Notes under the pieces: generated by a model
What the model saw: only the letters and a program-made list of their open reading frames with translations
The model's database searches: none
What the model was told of the DNA's origin: nothing
NCBI RefSeq assembly: GCF_026586805.1
Contig: NZ_JAPFHA010000001.1
Location: 124,001-188,000 of the forward strand
Direction of reading: 5' to 3'
DNA from: Niveibacterium sp. 24ML
Lineage (GTDB): Bacteria > Pseudomonadota > Gammaproteobacteria > Burkholderiales > Rhodocyclaceae
Length of the DNA stretch: 64,000 nucleotides
Position numbers and translations under genes: made by a program
In this document: one piece after another, positions 1-8,651 of the stretch
Layout of the letters: every line of letters starts with the position of its first letter
Position numbering within the stretch: the first letter of the stretch is position 1

Positions 1-1
1 C

Positions 2-547
2 GAAATGTTTCTCAGGAACATGCTGCCGGATGTAACCGGAGGGCGCCACGAAGGCATTTCCCTGTTCTTCGACATGAACGCCCTATTCGAGGAATACATC
101 GGCAGGACAGTTCAGCGAGTGATGCGTGATTCGGGCGTCTCGGTGGCCCTTCAAGGTAGAGGAGGAAATCAGCGGTACGTCGCGCGGGATTCAAACGGCA
201 GCGGCGCTTTCGCAATGAAGCCAGACATTGTCGGCGTTAGGGACGGGCGCTACGAATGGATTCTCGACACCAAATGGAAGGTGCTTTCACAAGCCGAGTG
301 GCGAGAAGGAGTGGCCCAGGCCGACCTCTACCAGATGTATGCCTACGCCAGTTGTTACGATTGCCCCAAGGTGCTGCTTCTCTATCCGCATCATGATGAA
401 CTCGGCGGGGAGCCTGGATTTCGGCAAACCTTCTATTTGAACCCTTGGGCGACCACGTGCATGCCGCCAATGAGAGTCATGGTGGCGAGCGTCGACCTTC
501 GAGAATTGGTGACAGTTCCGGCGCAGCTTCACTCGCTTCTGAATTAG
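2..547 (+). CDS. mcrC: McrC-family restriction subunit, C-terminal part (truncated by window edge)
   Basis: The open frame runs in from the left edge, so the first ATG at position 5 is probably internal. The visible 180 residues carry a PD-(D/E)XK nuclease core: KPDIV (about residue 72), then ILDTKWK (about 86-92), then a QADLYQMYAYA helix. This arrangement is typical of the nuclease domain of McrC. McrC is the cleavage subunit that acts with the McrB GTPase against modified-cytosine DNA. McrB would be expected just upstream, outside the window. It lies in a defence island, which supports the call. The family could also be a McrC-like LlaJI-type component; the N-terminal half is needed to tell. 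Confidence 0.75.
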   Translation, partial: EMFLRNMLPDVTGGRHEGISLFFDMNALFEEYIGRTVQRVMRDSGVSVALQGRGGNQRYVARDSNGSGAFAMKPDIVGVRDGRYEWILDTKWKVLSQAEWREGVAQADLYQMYAYASCYDCPKVLLLYPHHDELGGEPGFRQTFYLNPWATTCMPPMRVMVASVDLRELVTVPAQLHSLLN

Positions 548-808
548 GGCTGCATGAAGAAGTCGGAGCCCCGCTTAAAGGTGCATCCACCAAGTGCGCA
601 CATGATGACCAGGAGAGCTGCCGACCCGTCGCAGCCACCTTGGTTCTCACCGCAAAGGGCAGAAATTGGCCTTGGCAAACCGGTTGCAAACGCCGAAGTC
701 ACGATTTGAACTCCGCGACGCCTATTCAACTCGCGACCGGAAATGCGTTCTTTGTCCCTAGACCGCCAAGCCTAATGCAGGCTGACATAACAACATGAGG
801 TAGCAGGA
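548..808. other. intergenic stretch, no convincing gene
   Basis: About 260 bp between the mcrC end and the 182-aa gene. A 117-aa open frame overlaps it but has no family-like features, and most of it overlaps mcrC. I see no terminator hairpin or repeat. Confidence 0.4.
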
Positions 809-1357
809 ATGAAATCCAAAATTGCCTGGGTTAGACGAGCGCAGCGGACGATTCGAATGGTGTCTGAGTTGCACCGAATGGGTTATCAGCGGCTGCGACT
901 AATGCCGTATGTACACCCCAATGCATGGCGATTGGCCGTTGCACCCAAAGAGTTGTTCTCCAACCACAATGGCGCTTTCATTCCTCACGGAAAGCTCTGT
1001 GACAGCAGTGTCGCAATATATTCAGCAGCAGGTGGAGGGGATGGTTACTTCGACTGGATTGATGCTCGTGGCGATGATGCGCGGGCTCTGGCTGAGAAGT
1101 TTGTCGCTCGTTTTCCAGTTATTGCCGAGCGGGGTAAAGGTCGTGACTGGGCATACGCTGGCTGGACCTCTGAGCTGGTGGGCTTCCTTGAGCTGGACGA
1201 CTGGCTGCCGACTGTGTACTGGGACTACATGACGGGAAGTCCGGACGACCTTCAAGTACTCCCCATCTGGGTCGCTACTGCCAGCAACCTTGTCTGGAAT
1301 GGCATCGAGGCTTCTACGAATTTCCGCAATCCAAGTTTTGATTTGCCGCCGAACTAA
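809..1357 (+). CDS. hypothetical protein, 182 aa
   Basis: I do not recognise a family. The protein has a basic N-terminus (MKSKIAWVRRAQRT), a mixed alpha/beta core with many Trp and Tyr residues, and no membrane segment or obvious catalytic motif. An AGGA sequence lies just before the ATG. It follows the mcrC end by about 260 bp on the same strand and could be an accessory of that system, but nothing in the sequence proves it. The reading frame is intact and does not look like an antisense shadow of another gene. Confidence 0.5.
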   Translation: MKSKIAWVRRAQRTIRMVSELHRMGYQRLRLMPYVHPNAWRLAVAPKELFSNHNGAFIPHGKLCDSSVAIYSAAGGGDGYFDWIDARGDDARALAEKFVARFPVIAERGKGRDWAYAGWTSELVGFLELDDWLPTVYWDYMTGSPDDLQVLPIWVATASNLVWNGIEASTNFRNPSFDLPPN

Positions 1358-1600
1358 AAGGGCGCAATGGCGCTGCCCCCAAAGAGTCAATCGACCGACG
1401 AGGGAGCGTTTCGGTCTATGAGGGCAAACGAAGCTCGATAGCTCCGAAGCTGCTGCACGTCAGTGCTTTCGCAAGCAAAGGGCAGCCACCTGACTCCACA
1501 TGGCGCGTGGCATTCGACGCCCTCGCCTCGCATATAAACCACCTCCCTAGACGAGCTTTCGCTCATCGAGAGGCGTCTGAGGGCCAGGTCAATAACGGAG

Positions 1601-1631
1601 GGTAGAGCTCCTGCTTTGGGAGCAGGAGGTC
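1601..1631 (+). pseudogene. tRNA-Pro(UGG)-like fragment (D-loop end plus anticodon arm)
   Basis: The segment has GGTAGAGC, as at the 3' side of a D-arm, followed by a perfect anticodon arm: CCTGC, loop TTTGGGA, GCAGG. The anticodon would be UGG (proline). It ends with AGGTC, like a variable loop. No acceptor stem or T-arm sequence is recognisable on either side, so it is not a functional tRNA. The 670-aa integrase-like frame begins immediately beside it. Such remnants are commonly left at integration sites, so it may be an old attachment site. That role is inference. Confidence 0.4.
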
Positions 1632-3628
1632 AGTTGAGAACGAAAATTTCTCTTCATTTCAGTGGGTTGCAGAGTTGCCGTTACGAGGTGCCTGACGCCG
1701 TTAACGTCATCCCCGCTTGGCCCTCGGCACTCCTCCCGGTGAGCTTTCATTCAGCATGGAGGCTTGCCTTGACCCCGACTTACCAACAACTAGACGACCG
1801 ATTACGGGCGCATTTTGGCATCGACGACGAAGACGCGTCCTCGCCGCCACTCCGCTTGCAGCAGTACCGCAACTGCCGCACGGCCCTTCTCTCCTTCCTG
1901 GCGTATTGCGGCAAGACGCTCGACTCGGCCATCGGCGCAGAACTGACGTTCCAGTTCGAGCGGCGGCTGTCTGACTACCTTGCTCAGCTCGATGTCGCGC
2001 CACGCACCCGCCGCGACCGACGCACTCAGCTCCTGTTGCTCCAACGCCTGCACAACCAAGGGCCCATCTCGGCGGCAGCGCCGCGCACGCCAGGTCGCTT
2101 TGAAGCCGAGCTCCGGCGTGCATTGTCTGCTCAACCGCTCGCACCCAAGACGCTCTCGCGCGAACTTGGAATTTCTCCATCGCTGCTTCAGCGCTGGCTC
2201 AAAGGCGCTACCCCCAATCAGCGCGGTATCGCCCCGCTGAGACGCCTTGAGCATGCACTTGGGCTTGCCCGAGATACGCTCGTGCGGCTCATCGACAAGG
2301 AGACCTCCGCCGACGCGGCGCCGCCCGTCCGTATCCACTCGCGAGAAGTCATACGGGAACGGTGTCGTGACACGTATCGTCTGCACCACGAAGACTTCAG
2401 CGAGGCGTTTCGGCGCGAATGGCGGGCGCTTTTGACTGAGAAGACTTCAACGGTCCCGGCCCTGGAGCGTGCGCCCAAGGGTGCTTGGCGCCTGCTGCCC
2501 ATATCGATGGTGACCCAAAGCCATCCATTGGGAACGGTCGGAATGCAGGTCTGCCCTACCGCCGTACTCAATCTCCAGCACTTGGCGTCCTTTTACGGGT
2601 GGCTGCGCAACTGGGGCACCGAGGCGGGCATCGTCCCGCCGGGTGAGTTCTCCGACGCACTGGCCTGGCTCGCCGTGCCTGCGGCCATCGAAGCTTATCT
2701 TCAGTTCATGACCGAGCGCTCGCAAGGCCTGCGCCACGGAGGCCACCTCACCTTCACCCGCTTCGTGGCCTCGCTGGTTCGGGAGCGTGTCGGCTATTTG
2801 TACCAGCAGCGCGACCTCGCTGAGCGCCTACCGCAATGCCTGCGTCCGGAAAGCGACGACCAATGGCGTCGCGTGTGCCTGCGCACCCACAAGCTCGCCA
2901 ACACCTGGCGACGCACTTCCTCCGACATCAGTCGTGCACCTGACGCTCCCATCGCCCATCTCCTCGAATCGGACTCACCGCTGCGCCCCATCCTCTTGGC
3001 TATCCGCGAGCTGCAGAAACTGGCGGCATCGGCCCCGAGCGGTAGCGTCTCAGAAGCCACCCACATCCGTGACGCACTATTGCTCTCCTTGCTCGTTTCC
3101 AATCCGCTGCGTGCCCGCACGCTGGCCACGCTGACGTGGAGCCCCTCGAACAGCGGCTCGCTCTATCGCGCAACCGACGGCAGCTGGCGAATTCGATTGA
3201 GCAGCGCCGCCCTCAAGAACGGCGGCGCGAGACGGAACGCCAAATACGACGTGCAGATTCCTCCCCCGGTCGCAGCTCTCCTGGAGCAGTATGTGTGCGA
3301 AGCACGCACCACATTGCTGGCGGGCACATCGAGTGCCTATCTGTTCGTCTGCGGTCCCCGCGACCGCCCGTGGCGAGGCCTCTCTGCCCGTGTCAGAAAG
3401 CTCACCAAACGTCACATCCCAGGCTCCCCCGGCTTCGCAGCACACGCATTCAGGCACTTGGTAGCCAGCGCTTGGCTCAAACAACATCCGAACGATTTCC
3501 TCACCGTCGCGGAGTTACTCGGTGACAGTCTGGAAACGGTCATCGCGGAGTATGCGCACCTCAAGCGAGACGATTCTTTGGCGAGGCTGTCGGCGCACTT
3601 GAGTTCGGTGCTCGACACCGTGCGATGA
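1616..3628 (+). CDS. tyrosine recombinase/integrase with internal helix-turn-helix segment
   Basis: The C-terminal third has the tyrosine-recombinase catalytic set: Arg in NPLRARTLATLTW, Lys in SAALKNGGARR, HAFRH as the HxxR box, and Tyr in IAEYAHL near the end. The usual second His/Trp position reads LLGDS. Around residues 175-225 there is an XRE-like helix-turn-helix (LSRELGISPSLLQRWLKG), which is unusual inside an integrase. At 670 aa it is longer than phage integrases (about 350-450 aa). The upstream limit is a TTG inside the tRNA-Pro-like fragment; the true start could be further in, for example a GTG near 1739. It probably moves or once moved part of this island. Confidence 0.7.
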   Translation: MGAGGQLRTKISLHFSGLQSCRYEVPDAVNVIPAWPSALLPVSFHSAWRLALTPTYQQLDDRLRAHFGIDDEDASSPPLRLQQYRNCRTALLSFLAYCGKTLDSAIGAELTFQFERRLSDYLAQLDVAPRTRRDRRTQLLLLQRLHNQGPISAAAPRTPGRFEAELRRALSAQPLAPKTLSRELGISPSLLQRWLKGATPNQRGIAPLRRLEHALGLARDTLVRLIDKETSADAAPPVRIHSREVIRERCRDTYRLHHEDFSEAFRREWRALLTEKTSTVPALERAPKGAWRLLPISMVTQSHPLGTVGMQVCPTAVLNLQHLASFYGWLRNWGTEAGIVPPGEFSDALAWLAVPAAIEAYLQFMTERSQGLRHGGHLTFTRFVASLVRERVGYLYQQRDLAERLPQCLRPESDDQWRRVCLRTHKLANTWRRTSSDISRAPDAPIAHLLESDSPLRPILLAIRELQKLAASAPSGSVSEATHIRDALLLSLLVSNPLRARTLATLTWSPSNSGSLYRATDGSWRIRLSSAALKNGGARRNAKYDVQIPPPVAALLEQYVCEARTTLLAGTSSAYLFVCGPRDRPWRGLSARVRKLTKRHIPGSPGFAAHAFRHLVASAWLKQHPNDFLTVAELLGDSLETVIAEYAHLKRDDSLARLSAHLSSVLDTVR

Positions 3629-4626
3629 ACTCACGTCGTGAGAGGCGTGGGAAAAGCGGGCGCCAGCACTGCAGCTGCGCCAAAGCGCCACCGCCTCTAT
3701 CCTGCCCACTCGGAACGGCTAGCCGCTCTTGCCACCCAAGCGTTGGGTGGCCCCCTACGCATCAAGCACTGGCGCTTTGCCAAGTCCCTGCATAGCCGAA
3801 CTCACGCGGCCAGGCGTCCATCGGGTCAGCAACTCCCGTGTGCCGGTTCTGGAGCCGAGTCGCAGGGCCTCATCCAAGCTGACGCCTCGTCCTCATCGAA
3901 AAATATAAACAGTGGTTACTTAACTGAATGTCGGAGGAAGGGGATTGAACCACCGCGGCCGACTCGAACCACCGTAGACAGCGGCGGTTTCAGACGTCAA
4001 GCGGGAGCCGTGGACAACACTGGGTGCGAACAGCTAGAGGTGCGGCGGGACAGGCGGTCTCTGTCCAAAGTCTGGCTGTGCGATGGCGTAACCGCGCGAC
4101 CATCGCGCCTCGGCGAGGGCCTGGCTCCATACGTCCGCAGAATTTTGAGGCAAAGCGCGAACCCAGCGACGAGCGTCGTGGGCTGGGGGCAGCTTTTGCC
4201 TCCTACAAGAACGCTTTTCCACCATCCGCAGTTCATTAACAAATCGTCAACAACACTCAGACCCGTCAATCCAAGAGTAGGCTATTCCTCTGTAAATGTC
4301 CCGCGCGCGGTCGTGAAACCGGGATGAACATGCGCGGGGCGTTGCCCCAAGCTCCGAGCAAAGCGCTCGTCGCATCGTCAATCGCACAAAGAACGGACAA
4401 ACCAAAGTCGACTCGTACAAGTTTCGGACAAACGTCTCGGCTTCCCTCGGTCAATCGAACACGAAACGGCTCAGTCGTCCGACCACGGCTGGACGCGGAC
4501 TGTTCGCCGTGGCCCAGCGGTCATATGTTGTGCCCTCGCCATGTCCAAACCGTGCCACCGACAGCGGGAACGTCCTGCACCAGAGTTCGCTCTGTCGGAA
4601 TTCGCCGACGTTATGGAGCACTCATC
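3629..4626. other. about 1 kb without a convincing gene
   Basis: A 229-aa open frame (3638-4327, plus) crosses this stretch, but its predicted protein is low in hydrophobic order and rich in Arg, Ser and Pro like out-of-frame GC-rich DNA. I do not call it. The stretch has an AT-rich patch near 3900-3935 and no clear inverted repeats. It may be a decayed gene or a recombination scar left of the defence operons. Confidence 0.4.
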
Positions 4627-4818
4627 ATGAGCAAAGCGAGCAAAGCCACATCCAGTCAGCAGCCCAAACCATCGCCGAAGGGGTCCGGAAACACCGCCCC
4701 TCGGCCACAGACGGATAGTCGGGGCCGACCGCTGAACCACCTTCCGGGAGGCAACTGGCCCAGCACTACGGGCAAACCGTCTGGCGAAGGACGCAGCAAC
4801 GCCGACTCTGCCGACTAG
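4627..4818 (+). CDS. small Pro/Ser/Gly-rich protein, 63 aa
   Basis: The ATG at 4627 has GGAG at a spacing of about 8 nt, which is why I choose it over the longer frame starting at 4324. The product (MSKASKATSSQQPKPSPKG...) is rich in Ser, Pro, Lys and Gly, with no hydrophobic core. It is probably disordered. The central segment RGRPLNHLPGGNWPSTTGKP looks conserved-like. Its stop overlaps the stop of the convergent 370-aa gene by a few bases. Function unknown. It may be a small component of the neighbouring defence genes, but this is only a guess from position. Confidence 0.45.
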   Translation: MSKASKATSSQQPKPSPKGSGNTAPRPQTDSRGRPLNHLPGGNWPSTTGKPSGEGRSNADSAD

Positions 4819-5927
4819 AAGGCGGCAGCAAGCGCCTGTTCGGAGTACTGGTAGCGCTTGGCGTCCGCAGCGCACCGGTGGAAATCAAGCCAGAAGGCGT
4901 ACCTAGATTCCGCCCAGTCCTCGAAGCATTCAAAACCGTGCGGGAAGGGCTGGGCGTGTTTAAGCAACTCACTGCCGATTAGTCCGAGCAGACTCAGATG
5001 TCGAGCAGCAGCCCGACGAGCCCAGAAGCCCTTCGTCTGTTCCTCATTGAGAAGCGTGGCGGCAAGTTTTCTCAGCAACTTTTTGGTTGGAGACTTTGTG
5101 CCCGCACTCCAGCGTTTGAGCGTTGAGATGTCAGGGCTGTCGTCACCCAGGTTTGCGGCATCGAGAATTTCATTCATCGAAGAAGCGCAGACCGCTTCAG
5201 TGAGCCAGTCGTAGAGCAGACTGGTCGGATTGCGTCCTGGCGCCTTGCGGCTCGGCATGACGTCCAGAAGCACCGACCGAAAGCCCTCGCCTCCGCGACT
5301 CATGGCATCCCACTCACAGGCCATCAAGAACGCGAAGTGCACTTCCAAGGCAAGCGCATACCTGAGGACGTTTACCTCTTCGAGACTCCGCGTATCGCGC
5401 AGCCGTTCTAGCGCTTCAGGCCAAAGGACGTGCGCCCACAACCCGTCTTGGGCCAAGCACTCGGCGGCGTCAGACACAGTCCCTTTCTTGGCTTGATGCT
5501 CAGCTGCACGACTTGCTCGCTCTGCGAGGACCAGAAAGGTGTTGGGTGGGTCCAACGGGTTTGGGTAACTCACCGCAAGGAGCGTTTGATGCCACGGACC
5601 CGTCCGAGCCAATTCGGCCATAAGACCGTCGCTACGGCGCATCGCTTCTTCAAACGGCTCGCGGAGCGCATCCGGCACATCAAACCTGTCGTGCATCTCG
5701 CGAATCAGCGCAGGGTCGAATGGCTGTTTGCCCTGGGTCATGCGCTGAAGGCGCTTATACAAATCCGATGCCCGTTGGTCCGCAAACATCCGCGAGAACG
5801 GGATTCCAAGAAGTCGCCAAATGACCTCCGGGTCAAGCATGCAGAACCCCGTCAGCTCGACTGGCTTAGGTTTGCCTTGAAACGGGTTATTGAACTTGGC
5901 GGTGCGGGATGGGGTGTCAGGACTCAT
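4815..5927 (-). CDS. hypothetical protein, 370 aa
   Basis: I do not recognise the family. The protein is soluble, mainly helical, with no membrane segment. There is a GRNPTSLLYDWLTEAV region (about residues 230-245) followed by LKRWSAGTKSPTKKLLRKLAATL (about 273-295). The latter resembles a helix-turn-helix or small DNA-binding helix pair. The start at 5927 has no good ribosome binding site; an internal ATG (MLDPEVIW, residue 30) is possible. It lies 241 bp downstream of the HNH_2 gene on the same strand, so it may be a late member of the defence operon or separately expressed. Confidence 0.55.
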   Translation of the reverse strand: MSPDTPSRTAKFNNPFQGKPKPVELTGFCMLDPEVIWRLLGIPFSRMFADQRASDLYKRLQRMTQGKQPFDPALIREMHDRFDVPDALREPFEEAMRRSDGLMAELARTGPWHQTLLAVSYPNPLDPPNTFLVLAERASRAAEHQAKKGTVSDAAECLAQDGLWAHVLWPEALERLRDTRSLEEVNVLRYALALEVHFAFLMACEWDAMSRGGEGFRSVLLDVMPSRKAPGRNPTSLLYDWLTEAVCASSMNEILDAANLGDDSPDISTLKRWSAGTKSPTKKLLRKLAATLLNEEQTKGFWARRAAARHLSLLGLIGSELLKHAQPFPHGFECFEDWAESRYAFWLDFHRCAADAKRYQYSEQALAAAF

Positions 5928-6168
5928 TGGGACGGCGTGTGCAGCGGAGATAACTCAAATCATCAATCGCGCCCCGCCACAGCGCGGGCCGGACGCTCAG
6001 CATTGGCGCCTTCTGGTATTGCAGGGTTCGCATCAGCCCGGCCGTTGACGTAACGATTTTTAGCGAATCGCTGCTGAGCGAGCGGCAGATGCTACAAGCG
6101 AGGAGCTTCGTCTTTAACCTCGCTCAGCGCGACGCGAAAGTGACCGGTCCTGTGGCAGCTTCGCCCCA

Positions 6169-6891
6169 TCACTTCCAACGACGCAGTTCGTTCTCTCGAT
6201 GGAATGCCAGATAACGACGGTGTGAGGCCCGAAGACCATGGATGCGCCAGTCCGACGAAACCATGAGCTGAGTCCGCGCGGCTGCGGGCAACGCATCAGA
6301 TATCACCACCACGCCGGTGTCGGAAAACGATATCCACCCACCGTCGAATAGCGCATCGATGTGAGGGGCGAGCAGGAGGCCATTGAAGACGTCCAGACGC
6401 TCGTCGTCGTTGTCACACTTGGCCCACGGTTTGATATGCGATGCCCGCAGGAGTTGGGGCACAGCCAGACCGGTCACGCAGCATACGCCCTGCCAATAGT
6501 CGAGCAATGCATCGCGAAAGATGCCTTGCCCAACACGTTGCACCACGAGACGCTCAGCCTCAGTTACGGTGGGTAGCTTGGCCGTCTGCGCGCGAAAAGC
6601 ATCAGCGATTCGATTCGGCAGCGTCCGCGCGTGAGCGGCCGTCGTCCTCAAGATTCGGTAGAGCTCATTGAACCCGACGACACTGACGTGACCCTCGTCT
6701 CCTGAGAGTCCGAGCAGGAGAGGCGTTGATGGCATTAGAAGAAACGACGACGGTCCGGTCTGTCGCACGGTGACCGTTTCCGGGAACCTGGCCGAACGCA
6801 TTTCGAGCCCGTCGTCCAAGCCCCGAGGCTGCATCTCAAATCCGCAGTCCGCAGCGGCTTTTTCGAGGCGCAACCTATCCAGAGGTGTCAT
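6169..6891 (-). CDS. HNH endonuclease, HNH_2 type
   Basis: The C-terminal half has the HNH_2 layout: a CCVTG turn (YWQGVCCVTGLAVPQLL), then RASHIKPWAKC with the conserved His, then RLDVFNGLLLAPHIDALFD with Asn and His of the metal site (about residues 130-190). The first 120 residues are an uncharacterised domain, possibly for target recognition. Its ATG overlaps the stop of the DUF262 gene as ATGA, so the two are translationally coupled. The expected role is DNA cleavage as an effector. HNH_2 proteins are common in defence islands, often linked to restriction. Whether it acts with the upstream genes is inference. Confidence 0.75.
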   Translation of the reverse strand: MTPLDRLRLEKAAADCGFEMQPRGLDDGLEMRSARFPETVTVRQTGPSSFLLMPSTPLLLGLSGDEGHVSVVGFNELYRILRTTAAHARTLPNRIADAFRAQTAKLPTVTEAERLVVQRVGQGIFRDALLDYWQGVCCVTGLAVPQLLRASHIKPWAKCDNDDERLDVFNGLLLAPHIDALFDGGWISFSDTGVVVISDALPAAARTQLMVSSDWRIHGLRASHRRYLAFHRENELRRWK

Positions 6892-8651
6892 GCGCTCGCG
6901 CCAGAAAGCGTTTCATACCCTTGGCGGATGATGTTAGCGATGAGCGGTCTCCGTGCTGCAAGAAACTCCTCATATGTCATCGACCACCAGTTCGGCGGCA
7001 GGGCGTGCCATTGCATCATGGCGGCAAGCGTATCGCCGTCGAAGCGTTCGGCGTACTTCGCCCAATACGACGACGGCGCAGTGTCCGAGATGGCGATGTT
7101 GTCGTCCCACTCAACCAGCGCGTAGTTCGCAATCTGGTTGATGTCCCGCACGCTGTCGATGCCCAGGCCCTTTAGGTGCTTCTTCGGAAACAGATGGTGG
7201 CGTTCCAGTGCCTTCTTTTGTCCTTGCGCTGGTGGGTCTAGCAAATCAACGACAGAGCTATTCGAGAACAGCGCTCTGGCTCCAAGCAACGCCTGCGACG
7301 CATAGAAACCGAACAAGGCTGGGCTGCGTCCGGCTGACGTCGCCAGGTCCATGGGCAGGGTCTTGGTCCAGAAGTCGTCGGTGAGCGTGTTGGTCTCCAC
7401 CGCCTCCAACCGTGCAAGGAACTGGTCCGACGACTTCAGTTCTCGCAGCTCGGCAAGGTCCTGCTCCATTCGGGACTCAGGCGATGACGTAAACCGCCCC
7501 GTCAGCAGCGACATAAACAGCCAGCGCGCAATCGCCTTGCGCAACTTGAATCCCTCAACGTCATACTCAGTGCGACCAAGCAAGTACAGCTGATATGCGA
7601 AGACCAAAGCGTTCACCGAACTGATGTGCTTGGCGCTGCGATAGCCAGCGAGGCGAACGACGTTCAGGAAGTCCGCCCAGTAGGTCAAGTTCAGCACCCT
7701 TGCTTGAGCATCCAGTAGCTTGCTGAACTGGTCGGCCCGCTTCTCGGGGCTGGATTCCCCCGTGGCCAAATCTTTACCCCGCAGCAACGAGTAGACGTGC
7801 TCCAGCCGCGCTCTACGGAAGGCCACGCCAACGTCCACCCGCAGCAAGTGGTCTGGGTCGGGTTGAAAGATGGCGTTAAATGGGCTGGCCTGACCTGCTA
7901 GCCCTGGCTGTCGCGCCGCACGACAGAAGGTCTCAAGCTCGGTGCGGCCTTCATCCCAGAAGACAGACATCAGCGTCAGGATGAAATCCGATTGGTTAAG
8001 CTTCTTCCCTTCGCTGTTGATGCGAACAAAAACGTCGGCCACCTGTTCTTCACTGCACTGCTGAGAAAGCTCCAATGCGATGAAAGGAAAGTTGGTGAGC
8101 CCAGCCAAACGGCCGATGGCCTCGGCCACCTGCTCCTCCTCCTCGTCGGTAACGACGCGAGATGTCGTTAAACGCTTGAGGTACTCGCCGATGGTCTTGT
8201 GCGTTGGCCGGCTGAACACCTCCGAGATGTCCAAGATGTACTCCGGGTCACGTTCTGTCGTTGCGTCTGGCACCGCAAACGTGCCGCTCTGCGGGCGGAA
8301 TGCGATGCGAATGTGCTCGCGTTCAAAGTTCTCCCGTAACACCGCTTCGCGCCGGATAACGGCATACAAGGAGGTCAAGCGCTGCTGGCCGTCGACGATG
8401 AGAAGAGAGGGCGCCTTTTGCTTGTTCGTGTCACCTATGACCTTCGTGTCCACGCCCTCGGCGCCGGTCTGCCAGAACAGGAAATAGCCGACCGGATAAC
8501 CTCGGTACATCGAGTCGAACAGGTCACGCACCTTGGCGTTAGCCCAGACGAATGGGCGCTGAATGTCGGGCAAGCCGATGCGACCGAGGCCGATATCGTT
8601 GATAAGGCCACCCAGCGAGTAGTGGACCTCTTTGAACAAGGTTTCGCTCAC
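6888..8651 (-). CDS. GmrSD-like DUF262/DUF1524 restriction protein
   Basis: The N-terminal DUF262 domain is clear: PDIQRPFVWANAKVRDLFDS (about residues 28-47), PVGYFLFW, and the nucleotide-handling motif LLIVDGQQRLTSLY (about 84-97). The C-terminal DUF1524 domain has an HNH nuclease motif LERHHLFPKKHL followed by NQIANYALVEWDDN. This is the single-chain architecture of GmrSD, BrxU and SspE-type enzymes. They use an NTP-binding DUF262 domain to license nicking of modified or foreign DNA. The start is GTG, overlapping the PLD gene's stop as GTGA. Its 587-aa length fits the family. Its target modification cannot be read from sequence. Confidence 0.85.
   Translation of the reverse strand: MSETLFKEVHYSLGGLINDIGLGRIGLPDIQRPFVWANAKVRDLFDSMYRGYPVGYFLFWQTGAEGVDTKVIGDTNKQKAPSLLIVDGQQRLTSLYAVIRREAVLRENFEREHIRIAFRPQSGTFAVPDATTERDPEYILDISEVFSRPTHKTIGEYLKRLTTSRVVTDEEEEQVAEAIGRLAGLTNFPFIALELSQQCSEEQVADVFVRINSEGKKLNQSDFILTLMSVFWDEGRTELETFCRAARQPGLAGQASPFNAIFQPDPDHLLRVDVGVAFRRARLEHVYSLLRGKDLATGESSPEKRADQFSKLLDAQARVLNLTYWADFLNVVRLAGYRSAKHISSVNALVFAYQLYLLGRTEYDVEGFKLRKAIARWLFMSLLTGRFTSSPESRMEQDLAELRELKSSDQFLARLEAVETNTLTDDFWTKTLPMDLATSAGRSPALFGFYASQALLGARALFSNSSVVDLLDPPAQGQKKALERHHLFPKKHLKGLGIDSVRDINQIANYALVEWDDNIAISDTAPSSYWAKYAERFDGDTLAAMMQWHALPPNWWSMTYEEFLAARRPLIANIIRQGYETLSGASA

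Noticed and set aside
3973..3983. TCGAACCACCG matches part of the tRNA-Phe T-arm and could be the far attachment repeat
   Set aside because: Only 11 bp is exact and the flanks match poorly; an attachment repeat from a tRNA 3' end should be longer and include the acceptor end.
3638..4327. 229-aa open frame on the plus strand
   Set aside because: Composition is like out-of-frame GC-rich DNA, with no hydrophobic pattern, motif or ribosome site.
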